From CAVPGH01 sp046726955 (lineage in GTDB: Bacteria; Acidobacteriota; Vicinamibacteria; Fen-336), in NCBI GenBank assembly GCA_046726955.1, contig JBKPBQ010000581.1, positions 1 through 25,365 of the forward strand: a stretch of DNA of 25,365 nucleotides, written 5' to 3'. The translations under genes and the position numbers were made by a program. This document shows positions 15,939-24,208 of this stretch, piece after piece; positions within the stretch are counted from its first letter, which is position 1, and every line of letters begins with the position of its first letter. Under the pieces are notes generated by a model. It saw nothing but the letters and a program-made list of their open reading frames with translations, did no database searches and had not been told where the DNA came from.

Positions 15939-17549
15939 GTGCATTCCGTCTACGAGTTCGCGGACTTCCGCCTCGATCCCGCCGACAAGACCCTGAGGCG
16001 GAACGGGACGCCCGTGCCGCTCACTCCGAAGGTCTTCGACACGCTGGCCCTGCTCGTCGAGAACGCGGGGCGGCTGGTCGAGAAGGAGAGGTTCGTGAGC
16101 CGGCTCTGGCCCGACACGGTGGTCGAGGACGCGGCCCTGGCCGAGAACGTCTCGCGACTGCGCCGCGCCCTGGGAGACGGCGACGCTCAGCGGCTGATCG
16201 TGACGGTGCCGAAGCGCGGCTACCGTTTCGAGGGCGCCGTGCGGAGGTTGGACGTCGAGGAGGCACCCGGCCCGACCGAGGCCTCCTCCGGCGGAATCGC
16301 CGGCGGCTCGGGCTCGCGCGAGCCGATGGCCGTGGCTCGCCCTCGGCGGCGGGGTCGCGCTCCTGACGCTCGGCCTCGCGCTCTACGGCTACCGCCGCGC
16401 GGCTCGCGGACCGCGGGACGGCGCTCCCATCCGCGCCTTGGCTGTGCTGCCCTTCGAGAACCTCTCAGGCGATCCCGGCCAGGACTACTTCGCCGACGGC
16501 ATCACCGACGAGCTGATCACGCGCCTCGCGCGCATCCGTGCGCTGCGCGTCATCTCGCGGACGTCGGTCATGCGCTTCAAGGGCACCCGGCAGCCCCTTC
16601 CCGAGATCGCGAGCGAGCTCCGCGTGGACGCCGTCGTGGAGGGAACGCACAAGGCCATCGAGTGGTTCCAGCAGGCGATCGACCGGGACCCGCGATACGC
16701 GAGTGCCTACGTCGGCCTCGCCGACTCGTACATCTCGCTGGCATTGGCGGAGGCGCTGCAGGAGATCGAATCACCGCGCGATGCGTTCCCGCGCGCGCGG
16801 CCGCGGACCGCGCCCTGGCCCTCGACGAGTCGCTGGGGGCCGCGCACGCGACGCTCGCGCACATCAAGTTCCAGTACGCCCGCGACTGGACGGGCGCGGA
16901 GCGGGAGTTCGCCCGCGCGATCGACCTGGACCCCGGCTACGCGAACGCGCACCACTGGCACGCGCTGTGCCTGCTCTGGCGCGGCCGGCCCGCGGAGGCC
17001 CTGGACGAGATCGAGAGGGCGCGCGCGCTCGACCCGCTGTCGCTCGTGATCAACGCGAACCTCTAGTTCCTGCTGGCGGGCGCGCACCGGAACGACGACG
17101 CCGTCGCGCAGCTCCGCCGCACGCTCGACATGGACGCGAGCTTCGCGCAGGGACACTACCGGCTCGGCCAGGTCGAGATGCTGCGCGGCCGGTACGCGGA
17201 CGCCGTGCCGCACCTGGAGAAGGCCATCGAGCTCTCCAGCGGCAGCCCGCGCGCGGTGGCCGAGCTGGGCCTCGCCCATGCGCTCCTGGGTCACCCGGCG
17301 CCGGCGCGGACGCTCCTGGCCGACCTCGACGCGCGGGCGCGCACGCGCTACGTCTCGCCGTTCGACCGCGCCGTCATCTATGGGGGCCTCGACGACCGGC
17401 CGCTCGCGCTCGAATGGCTGGAGAAGGCCGAGGCCGAGCGCTCCCCTTCCCTCAGCCTCCTGCTGCTGAGCCCGGCCTTCGTGCGGCTGCACGGCGAGCC
17501 GCGGTTCGATGCGCTGGTCAGGCGCCTCGGACTGGGCGGGGACGGCTAG
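15939..17549 (+). pseudogene. Winged-helix (CadC/OmpR-type) - TPR membrane regulator, degraded
   Basis: Intact relatives have a cytoplasmic winged-helix DNA-binding domain, one transmembrane helix, a domain opening LAVLPFENLSGDP, and TPR repeats. Here the parts lie in different frames. Winged helix: from GTG 15939 (FADFRLDPADKTLRRNG, LTPKVFDTLALLVENAG, VPKRGYRFEG) in frame A up to about 16260. Transmembrane helix (WPWLALGGGVALLTLGLALY), AVLPFENLSGDPGQDYF and the first TPR: frame B, about 16261-16795. Remaining TPRs: frame A again, interrupted by TAG at 17064-17066 and continuing to 17549 (FLLAGAHRNDDAVAQLRRTL onward). In addition VVEGT joins directly to KAIEWFQQAI at about 16647, where relatives carry about 100 more residues. 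Two frameshifts, one nonsense codon and one deletion make this a pseudogene unless the assembly is poor. It is divergent from the damaged arylsulfotransferase. Confidence 0.8.
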
Positions 17550-17583
17550 CGGCGCCCGTCCCCGAGGTCCCACGCGCTCACAC

Positions 17584-18909
17584 TCACTGGCTGTAGCCGA
17601 GAGTGCGCAGCATCTCCTTCGTCTCCGTAGAAGGCGCGAGCGGCGCCCGCGGGACACCGAGGTCCACGTGTGCCTTCGCCCGCTCGAGCTGCTCCCGGAG
17701 GCGGGAGACGATCGCGGGGCGGGCGGGGGCGAGGTCGTGCTGCTCGCCGGGGGCCCCCGCGCTATCGTAGCGGTGGACGTCGTGGCCGGCCACGACGAGG
17801 GTCTCCCGCTCGCTCCGGAGCGCGACGTCCGGCGACGTGCCGTCGGCCACGCAGAGCAGGCGACGGTCCGCGGGAAGGGGCTTCAGGAGGTCGCGACCCT
17901 CGAAGCTCCAGTCGGCATCGTGGGCGTCGAAGAGACCGGCAATGGTGGGCGCGAGGTCGAGGAGGCTCGCGAGCTCGGAACGGCGCGCCGCGGGCCGACC
18001 GGGCAGCCGGAGGACGAGCGGCACCTCGGCGCTCTCGGCGTAGACCTGACGGTTGTGGCCCACGAAGCCGTGCTCGCCGAACGCCTCCCCGTGATCCGCG
18101 GTCACCACGAACGCGGTGTCCTTCCAGGCCCCCGCGCTCTCCAGCACGCCGCGCAGGCGGGCCACGACCGAGTCCGCGAAGGCGAGGTTCGCTTCGTAGC
18201 GGCGGCGCAGGTCCTCGGCCTCGCCCTCCGTGGGCGCGCCGCGCCGATTCAGCGAGTCGATCCAGTCGGGGTCGGTGAAGGCCTCCTCGGGAACGTGGCG
18301 CGCGGGGCCGAAGGCGGCCGCGAAGGCTCGGGGCGGGTCGTAGGGAAAGTGCGGCTCGCGAACGTGCACGTAGGCGAAGAAGCGGCCCGCCTGCGCGCGC
18401 ACGAAGGCCTCGAAGGCGGGTACGAGCTCGTCGCTGCGCGGGGGCGGGTCGGCGTCGCGCTCGTCGAAGAGGGCGAAGCCGCGGTCCAGGCCGAGGTTGC
18501 GACCCGCGTTCGGGTTCGCGACGAAGGCGGCGGTGGCGACGCCGTTCGCGAAGAGGACCTCAGGGAGGCGGGGCGCGCGGCGCATCCCGCGCTCTCCGGG
18601 CTGGCGGGAGGTCCAGACCGCCGTCATGGCCGCGCGGGTGTAAGGCGCGGGGGTGAAGGCGTGCTCGAAGAAGACGGACTCCCGGGCCAGGTCGTCGACG
18701 GCCGGGCTGACCTCGGATCCACCGCCGTAGGCCCCGAAGCTCCGGGCCCGCGCGGCGTCGAGCACCACGAGGACGACCCCCCGAAGGCGGGGGCCGGGCT
18801 CGGCGCGCTGCAGGACGGAGCGCCAGGGCGCGCCGCTCACGTGAAGGGCCGCCGCCGCCACACCCAGGGCTCCCAACGCGGCCACGACCCGTGGAACGGA
18901 CACGATCAC
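17584..18909 (-). CDS. Sulfatase-family hydrolase (alkaline phosphatase superfamily), N-terminally anchored or exported
   Basis: 441-aa protein with an N-terminal hydrophobic segment (about 6-24) that is a signal anchor or signal peptide, so the catalytic domain is outside the cytoplasm. Superfamily metal ligands are visible: Asp51 in VVLDAARARSFGAYGG, and Asp272-His273 in VTADHGEAFGEHG; His182, His187 and GHNRQVYAESAEVPL also fit. Where formylglycine sulfatases have C/S-x-P-x-R, this protein reads APYTRAAM (residues 88-95), with Thr91 or a neighbour at the nucleophile position and no Cys or Ser. It therefore may act through Thr, as phosphotransferase members of the superfamily do, or be inactive as a sulfatase. 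The C-terminus EMLRTLGYSQ is typical of a bacterial subgroup. Start taken as GTG 18909 with GAAGG 4 bases upstream; GTG 18903 is an alternative. Confidence 0.85.
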   Translation of the reverse strand: MIVSVPRVVAALGALGVAAAALHVSGAPWRSVLQRAEPGPRLRGVVLVVLDAARARSFGAYGGGSEVSPAVDDLARESVFFEHAFTPAPYTRAAMTAVWTSRQPGERGMRRAPRLPEVLFANGVATAAFVANPNAGRNLGLDRGFALFDERDADPPPRSDELVPAFEAFVRAQAGRFFAYVHVREPHFPYDPPRAFAAAFGPARHVPEEAFTDPDWIDSLNRRGAPTEGEAEDLRRRYEANLAFADSVVARLRGVLESAGAWKDTAFVVTADHGEAFGEHGFVGHNRQVYAESAEVPLVLRLPGRPAARRSELASLLDLAPTIAGLFDAHDADWSFEGRDLLKPLPADRRLLCVADGTSPDVALRSERETLVVAGHDVHRYDSAGAPGEQHDLAPARPAIVSRLREQLERAKAHVDLGVPRAPLAPSTETKEMLRTLGYSQ

Positions 18910-18985
18910 TTTGCCTTCAAGGAGCTTCGACTCCCGAGGAGTGCCGCCGGTTGGCCCGAGTTGTTAGAAACTTGTAAACGCACGC

Positions 18986-19279
18986 CTATTTCATCTTGCC
19001 GAGGATCCCGCTCATCTCGCTGGCGGTGAAGGCGCGCAGTGACTGGGTCCGGACGTTCCCGAGGGCGGCGACGCTCAGGAAGAACGCGGTCGCCGAGGCC
19101 TCGTCCGGCGCCTCCACGACCGTCGCGACGTCGTAAGCACCCATCGTCCAATAGACTTCCTTCACGGTCGCCCCGACCTTCTTCGCCATCTCCTTCACGG
19201 CTTCCGCCCGCTTGGCGGTGTCCTTCACGTTGCGAATCCCCTGATCGGTGAACTGCCCAAGCATGATGTACGTGGCCAT
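18986..19279 (-). CDS. GYD-domain protein
   Basis: 97-aa protein matching the GYD family: TYIMLGQFTDQGIRNVKDTA at the N-terminus, VKEVYWTMGAYDVATVVEAP with the family-naming Gly-x-Tyr-Asp element, and ALGNVRTQSLRAFT. These are small ferredoxin-like-fold proteins of unknown biochemical role, cytoplasmic. The ATG at 19279 is chosen over an upstream frame extension because AAGGAGG (19285-19291) lies 5 bases before it and the residues upstream are not family-like. It sits between the beta-barrel gene and the sulfatase-like gene on the same strand, with gaps of 109 and 76 bases, so it may be its own transcription unit or part of a loose operon. Confidence 0.88.
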   Translation of the reverse strand: MATYIMLGQFTDQGIRNVKDTAKRAEAVKEMAKKVGATVKEVYWTMGAYDVATVVEAPDEASATAFFLSVAALGNVRTQSLRAFTASEMSGILGKMK

Positions 19280-19388
19280 GTCGCCCTCCTTTGAGCCTCC
19301 GAGTCTACGTCCGCTCGCCCGCCGAGGAGCGACTGGGAGCCGCTTCGCCTGATCTCCATGGCGTTGTCTCCGTTCGAGGCCCTCGGGC

Positions 19389-20696
19389 TCACCGCGGGCC
19401 GACGAGGGACAGGAAGATGCCGACCTGGTATCCGTCGAGGTCCGGCAAGAGGCCAACGCCTTCACGATGCCGGTACCGCCCCTCGGCCGAGATGTCGAAG
19501 TGGCGCCCCAGACGCCGAGCAAGCGCGGCCGCCACGTCGTCGCGCGGGCCGTAGGTGCTGAGGACACCCTCAGGGTTCTCGGGCAGCACGTGCGTGCCGT
19601 TGATGTGGAAGGCCCAGCGTCGCCCCAGCGCGAAATTTCCGTCGAGACTGAAGCGGTTCACTACGCGGCTCACGCCGAGGCCGAAAGCCGGGGTCACCTC
19701 GCGGCGGACCGAGGCGCTGAAGCTGGAGCGTCGCGCCTGCAGGCTGTAGCTGGCTCCGCCGTAGAAGCTCTGCCGCCGGGCCAGGCCCGCCTGCGCCGAT
19801 TCGGGGGTATAGCTGGCGCCCGCGTCCACCATGAACCCGCTCTTGGGGGAGAGGACGTGGTTCCACATCACCGACCCGTAGTGGCTCAGGTAGTACGCGC
19901 GCTCGCCCGTCTCCGCGAGCTGCGTCGAGCGGGAACGCACCCCCTCCAGCGAGTAGTTGAAGCCGATGGAGTCGCGCAAGCCCACCCCGTGCTCCAGACC
20001 GGTGGTGCCGCGCAGGCTCTCGCCGTCGACGAGGCGGAGGGCGGCCGCGTCCTGGCGATCGAAGTGGGTGTAGTAGTAGCGCGCGTCGATCCGCATGGAC
20101 GTCCGCAGGCCCAGCCTCCGGCTCCATCCGAGCGAACCCACGGCCGTGTGCGTCTTGACGAGAGGCAGCAGGACGCCCTGGTCGGTGAGGATCGGGGCGG
20201 CGTCGCTGTAGCCGAACGAATAGGACGCACCACCGTGCCAGGTGGTGCCCGGCGACGGACGATGGCTGCCGGTGAAGCCGGCCGTGGCGTAATAGCGGTT
20301 GAGGTCGGTCTCCTGCGTGTAGCCGAGGAAATGGCCCGACGCGCGCAGCCCGAAGCTGCCGCGCTCGCCCGTGTACGTGCGCGACACGGTCGCGCGGGGC
20401 GTGATCGCCCAGCTGCTCGGCCCCTCGATGGTGCGGTAGTTGATGTTGCTGTCGTAGCCGAAGCCGACGCTCACGTCGTACGCCCACTGTGCCGGTCGGC
20501 CCGTCCCGGCGTCACCGGCCCCGGGCTGAGGAGCCTGGTCGCCGGGCTCGGCCGGAGCGGCTTCCGGAGGTTCCGCGGGCGGCAGCGTGGGCACCGGTTG
20601 CGTCTGCGCGGACACCGTGGCGGCGAGCACGATCGTGCCGACCACGACGTACACGGGCGCGAACTCGGGCCTCGCACACGCCCTCCAGAAGGGCAT
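19389..20696 (-). CDS. Outer-membrane beta-barrel protein (porin-2-like)
   Basis: 435-aa protein with an N-terminal signal sequence (about 1-30, ending VSAQ), a Pro/Ala/Glu-rich linker (about 32-67) and then repeated amphipathic beta-strands rich in Tyr, Phe and Gly to the end. VSVGFGYDSNINYRTI near residue 75 resembles the first strands of beta-barrels annotated as porin-2 or associated with exopolysaccharide export. Strand pairs such as GSFGLRASGHFLGY, ASYSFGYSD, FGLGVSRVVNRFSLDGNFAL and the terminal YQVGIFLSLVGPR support an outer-membrane barrel, although the last residue is Arg and not the usual aromatic. ATG 20696 follows AGGA by 7 bases. Lies downstream of the beta-helix protein gene, 82 bases apart with a hairpin between. 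Cargo is not readable. Confidence 0.75.
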   Translation of the reverse strand: MPFWRACARPEFAPVYVVVGTIVLAATVSAQTQPVPTLPPAEPPEAAPAEPGDQAPQPGAGDAGTGRPAQWAYDVSVGFGYDSNINYRTIEGPSSWAITPRATVSRTYTGERGSFGLRASGHFLGYTQETDLNRYYATAGFTGSHRPSPGTTWHGGASYSFGYSDAAPILTDQGVLLPLVKTHTAVGSLGWSRRLGLRTSMRIDARYYYTHFDRQDAAALRLVDGESLRGTTGLEHGVGLRDSIGFNYSLEGVRSRSTQLAETGERAYYLSHYGSVMWNHVLSPKSGFMVDAGASYTPESAQAGLARRQSFYGGASYSLQARRSSFSASVRREVTPAFGLGVSRVVNRFSLDGNFALGRRWAFHINGTHVLPENPEGVLSTYGPRDDVAAALARRLGRHFDISAEGRYRHREGVGLLPDLDGYQVGIFLSLVGPR

Positions 20697-20721
20697 GAGG
20701 CGATCCTAACACTCGGTTCGA

Positions 20722-20757
20722 TGCCCGCCGCCAGCTTTTCCGAGCCGGCGGCGGGCA
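20722..20757 (-). terminator. Hairpin between the beta-helix and beta-barrel genes
   Basis: TGCCCGCCGCC (20722-20732) and GGCGGCGGGCA (20747-20757) are perfect 11-bp arms with a 14-base loop, 22 bases after the stop of the beta-helix gene. No T-tract; likely a terminator or an RNA-stability hairpin separating the two genes. Confidence 0.5.
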
Positions 20758-20778
20758 CCCGACTGCCGAACGCGGGCG

Positions 20779-23700
20779 TCAGCGCTCGGCGGTCGCCTCG
20801 GTCTTCACGTCAGGAGGGTCGGCGCCCGCCGCTCCCGGTGCGGCCGCCCAGTCCGGGTCCGGCTGCCTCGCCTCGAGCGGAGCGCGCCTCACCATCTTGA
20901 TGCCGTCCATGTACCACACGAGAAGGTCTCCGGTGAGCCGGTTGTGCCACAGGATGTCCGTCTTGCCGTCACCGTCGAGGTCGGCGACGCGCACGATCTG
21001 CCACCGCGGATCGGCGACTCGCGATGGAAGCAGATCGACCGAGCCGGCCGCCTTTCCTCCCTTGACGAGCCAGACGCGCAACGCTCCGGTCTGCTCGTGC
21101 CGCCACAAGATGTCCGCCTGTCCGTCGCCGTCGAAGTCGGCGAGCCCGTTGATCCGCCAGCCCGCTTCCGTGCTGCCTTCGGGGGCGAGGATCGTCTCGC
21201 CGACGGCGGTCGTACCGTCCATCAGCCAGACGACGAGGCTTCCGCGCCGCGCGTCGTGCCAGAGGATGTCCGGCTTGCCGTCGCCGTTGAAGTCCGCGAC
21301 TCCCCCGATCTGCCAGCCGCGGCCCACCCGCCGTTGCGTCAGCTCGACGTCGTCCACGACCGCCGACTGGTTCATGAGCCAGACGCGGAGGGCGCCCGTC
21401 CGCTGGTGCCGCCAGAGGATATCGCTCTGGCCGTCGCCGTTGAGATCCGCGACGCCGCGGACCTGCCAGCCCGCGTCGGCGGGGCCGTCGGGTGTGATGT
21501 CCGGATCGGCCTTGAGCGTGCCGTGGTCGAGCAGCCAGGCCTCGAGCTGACCGGTCTTCGGGTTGTGCCACAGCAGGTCCGGGTTCCCGTCGCCGTCGAA
21601 GTCGCCAGCGAGCGGGCCCGGGGCGCCGGATGCAGTCGAGGACGAAGCGCTGGCCGATACATCTCCGTTCTTCGCGGTGCTGGCCGCCGAGGCCGGCGTG
21701 CTGGTGTTGAACGTGGCGGTGACCGACTTGGCGGCGGCCATCGAGACCCGGCACGTCGCGGACGACCCGTAGCATGCTCCGGTCCACCGAGCAAAGGTCG
21801 AGCCGGCAGCGGCGTGCGGGTAGAGGGTGACGATCGTGCCGGAGGTGTATGCCTGCGAGCAGTGGCTGCCGCAGATGATGCCGGCGGGCGACGAGGTGAC
21901 GGTGCCCGCACCGGTGCCGGCCTTACCGACCGCCAGAGGGTAGCTCCTGAGGACGAAGACAGCGGTGACCGCCCGGGCGGCGCTCATCGTGACCCGGCAG
22001 GCGCCCGTGCCCGTGCACGCTCCGCCCCACCCGGCGAACGCCGAGCCGGCGGCGGCCGTCGGGCTGAGCGTGACGAGCGTTCCGGAACTGTAGCTCTGCG
22101 CGCAGTCCGAGCCGCAGCTGATGCCGGCCGGAGAGGACGTGACGGTGCCCGTCCCCCTGCCCGACTTCGCGATCGTCAAGCCATAGCTGCCGCCGCCCGG
22201 GCGCGTGAAGGTGGCGATGACCGACCTCGCGGCGCTCATGGTGACGCGGCAGGCTCCCGTCCCGGTGCAGGCGCTCCATCCCGCGAACGACGATCCGGCC
22301 GCCGGGGACTGGCTGAGCGTGACCACCGTTCCCGTGCTGTAGCTCTGCGAGCAGTCCGTACCGCAGCTGATGCCGGCAGGAGACGAGCTCACGGTGCCCG
22401 TGCCGCTGCCCGACTTCCCGACCGCGAGCTGCACCAGGGTGGGGCCGCCGCCGCCCGAGGACTCGTACGCGCCCATGTCGGGCCCCGCTCCGTTGTACTG
22501 GAGCGCGACGCCCGTCCCCGCCGCCCAGGACAACGGCTGGTCGAGCGTGAGCCGCCGCGCGACGAGGTCGACGGCGACGACGCGCGCGACGGCCGTCTGT
22601 CCCTGGAGCTGGATCTCGTCGCCGACCTCGCCGGGAATGCCGTTGCCGTCGAAGAAGTAGCTCGCGTCGCCGACGGTGATCTGTGTACCGCTTCCCGCCG
22701 CGCTCGTCGTGGTGAGGAACGCCGCGGCGTCGATCATCGGGCTGCCCGCCGCGAGATGCAGGTCGCGCACCGCCTCGTTCACGAAGCCGGGGCTCGTGGT
22801 CAGGGCGGCGTTGTCGGTGAGGATGACGAGCGAGGCATTGGCGATCGAGGCCTGGGCGGCCGCGCCGGCGCAGGAGGTGTTCTTGTAGAGGATGTTGTTG
22901 CGCGCGCGGTTGTCGAAGTAGGTGGTCGAATTGCCCCTCTCGCCGACGATTCCGAAGCAGCGGTTGTTGTAGAACGTGTTGTTGTAGACGCGGTTGCGGT
23001 TGTTGTAGAGCGACTCGTTGGCGTAGTACTGGAAGTTGATCCCGCCTCCGCGGTCGTCGCGGAAGACGTTGCGGCGGACGATGCCCTGCTGGCCGGCGAA
23101 CTGGATCCCGTTGGAGTCGTGGCTGTTCCCGGAGTCCTCGGTGTTGGCGATGAGGTTGCTCTCGACGAGGTTCCGCTTGGTGGCGTTGAGCTTGATGGGA
23201 GCGTCGGACGTCCCCTCGCAGTCGTAGATCTCGAGGTTCTTCTGGTAGGGATTCGAGAACGTGTTGCCGCGCACGACGTTGTAGTTCCCGCAGCGCAGGC
23301 TGAGCAGCGAGTGCCGCCCGATCTTGATCGTGTTGCCCTGGACGACGTTTCGATCGGACTCCTGGATCACGATGTCGTCGTTGCCGTTGGTGAAGGTGTT
23401 GTTGAGGATCGTGTTGTAGGTGGACTTGACGAGCTTGAGGCCGCCGGAAGTCCCGAGGATCTTGGCGACGGAGAAGGTGCAGTTGCGGATGGTGTTGTGG
23501 GTCGCGTTCTCGAGGCGTCCCCAGCCGCCCACGTTGGTGATGGTCAGGCCGTCGATGACGATGTAGGAGCGCTGGATGAGCTGCAGCGCGGGGTTGGGAC
23601 CGCCGTTGAGAACGGGCTTCTCGCTCCCGTAGGCGGCGTACGTAATCGGTGCCGAGGCGGTGCCGGAGCGGGCGGGAGCGAGCCACCCGCCGAACGTTCC

Positions 23701-23949
23701 AGCGCGGACATAGACGGTGTCGCCCGGGACTGCCCTGTCCGCGGCGCTGGTGAGCGTGCGGTAGGCGAGGGCGGAGCCCCCCGAGCACGACCGGGTGGCG
23801 GGAGAGTAGGTGGTGCAGCTCGCCGCGGAAATTCTTCCGTCGACGAAGACGGTTGCCGCGTGCCCGACCACAGGGGCGAGCACGAGGCCGGTCAATAAGA
23901 TAGCGGTACGGCGAATGAGACGGACGAGACCGGATGGACGAAAGGGCAT
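20779..23949 (-). CDS. Secreted parallel beta-helix protein with InlB-like and VCBS/FG-GAP repeats
   Basis: About 1056 aa from ATG 23949; an upstream GTG (24009) would bury the signal peptide MPFRPSG...GHA, so it is rejected. After the signal (about 1-30) comes a right-handed beta-helix (about 35-480) of the pectate-lyase/NosD kind: repeated N-x-Ile/Val-x-x-N-x-F turns such as YNTILNNTFTNGNDDI, RNVVQGNTIKIG and RVYNNTFYNN. Then three InlB-like repeats of about 80 residues (about 498-748), each with CG-x-x-CSQ/CAQ and CTGTGACRV-type cysteine pairs and ending in VTATF. Last come five VCBS units (from about 783), each with the calcium-loop pattern DxDGDGxxD followed by ILWR/H and VWLM. The protein is exported and probably cell-surface or free; the beta-helix may bind or cut polysaccharide, but no catalytic motif is recognisable. 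The C-terminal module is shared with the next gene upstream. Confidence 0.85.
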   Translation of the reverse strand: MPFRPSGLVRLIRRTAILLTGLVLAPVVGHAATVFVDGRISAASCTTYSPATRSCSGGSALAYRTLTSAADRAVPGDTVYVRAGTFGGWLAPARSGTASAPITYAAYGSEKPVLNGGPNPALQLIQRSYIVIDGLTITNVGGWGRLENATHNTIRNCTFSVAKILGTSGGLKLVKSTYNTILNNTFTNGNDDIVIQESDRNVVQGNTIKIGRHSLLSLRCGNYNVVRGNTFSNPYQKNLEIYDCEGTSDAPIKLNATKRNLVESNLIANTEDSGNSHDSNGIQFAGQQGIVRRNVFRDDRGGGINFQYYANESLYNNRNRVYNNTFYNNRCFGIVGERGNSTTYFDNRARNNILYKNTSCAGAAAQASIANASLVILTDNAALTTSPGFVNEAVRDLHLAAGSPMIDAAAFLTTTSAAGSGTQITVGDASYFFDGNGIPGEVGDEIQLQGQTAVARVVAVDLVARRLTLDQPLSWAAGTGVALQYNGAGPDMGAYESSGGGGPTLVQLAVGKSGSGTGTVSSSPAGISCGTDCSQSYSTGTVVTLSQSPAAGSSFAGWSACTGTGACRVTMSAARSVIATFTRPGGGSYGLTIAKSGRGTGTVTSSPAGISCGSDCAQSYSSGTLVTLSPTAAAGSAFAGWGGACTGTGACRVTMSAARAVTAVFVLRSYPLAVGKAGTGAGTVTSSPAGIICGSHCSQAYTSGTIVTLYPHAAAGSTFARWTGACYGSSATCRVSMAAAKSVTATFNTSTPASAASTAKNGDVSASASSSTASGAPGPLAGDFDGDGNPDLLWHNPKTGQLEAWLLDHGTLKADPDITPDGPADAGWQVRGVADLNGDGQSDILWRHQRTGALRVWLMNQSAVVDDVELTQRRVGRGWQIGGVADFNGDGKPDILWHDARRGSLVVWLMDGTTAVGETILAPEGSTEAGWRINGLADFDGDGQADILWRHEQTGALRVWLVKGGKAAGSVDLLPSRVADPRWQIVRVADLDGDGKTDILWHNRLTGDLLVWYMDGIKMVRRAPLEARQPDPDWAAAPGAAGADPPDVKTEATAER
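21612..22441 (-). repeat. Three tandem InlB-like repeat units in the beta-helix gene
   Basis: Three coding repeats of about 240 bases (about 22206-22441, 21950-22187, 21705-21949), each encoding SSPAGISCG or similar, a Thr/Ser-rich strand and an ACTGTGACRV-like loop. The third is more divergent (SSPAGIICGSHC, CYGSSATCRV). A Ser/Ala linker follows to about 21612. Confidence 0.8.
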
Positions 23950-24133
23950 GGAGGGGGCCCTCGCGAATTCTTCGTACTGTCGGGTGCGCCGCTCCGCCGC
24001 GGCTCCCACTGCCCAGGGGCGGGCAGGGACGAACAGAAACCGGCGATCGGCTGGCGATCGGGGAGGCTTTCGCCCCCCGTCACGGCGCAGAGACTACTCT
24101 TCTTTTCCGTTTAGCCTGTGAGCCACCGCACGT

Positions 24134-24149
24134 TGTGACGAAGATCACG
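24134..24149. promoter_or_regulatory. CRP-like operator sequence
   Basis: TGTGACGAAGATCACG matches the CRP/FNR-family half-site pattern TGTGA-N6-TCACA at 9 of 10 fixed positions. An outer inverted pair CGCACGT (24127-24133) / ACGTGCG (24147-24153) overlaps with a slightly different centre. It lies 185 bases upstream of the beta-helix gene ATG. No CRP-like gene is in the window. Confidence 0.4.
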
Positions 24150-24156
24150 TGCGACA

Positions 24157-24180
24157 GCCGGGGGCGACGTCGCCCCCGGC
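24157..24180 (-). terminator. GC-rich 24-bp perfect palindrome after the truncated-edge gene
   Basis: GCCGGGGGCGAC followed by GTCGCCCCCGGC is a perfect inverted repeat, 28 bases past the stop of the gene at 24209. No T-tract. Probably the terminator of that gene. The rest of 23950-24133 holds no coding signal that I can see. Confidence 0.5.
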
Positions 24181-24208
24181 TTCACGGCTCAGACCTACGC
24201 TTTGCCCG

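Noticed and set aside
20860..22441. Regular repeats suggestive of a CRISPR or satellite array
   Set aside because: Period of about 140-240 bases, all in one open frame encoding VCBS and InlB-like protein repeats.
20944..23898. 984-codon open frame antisense to the beta-helix gene
   Set aside because: Repetitive Val/Arg/Asp-rich translation that only reflects the repeats on the other strand.
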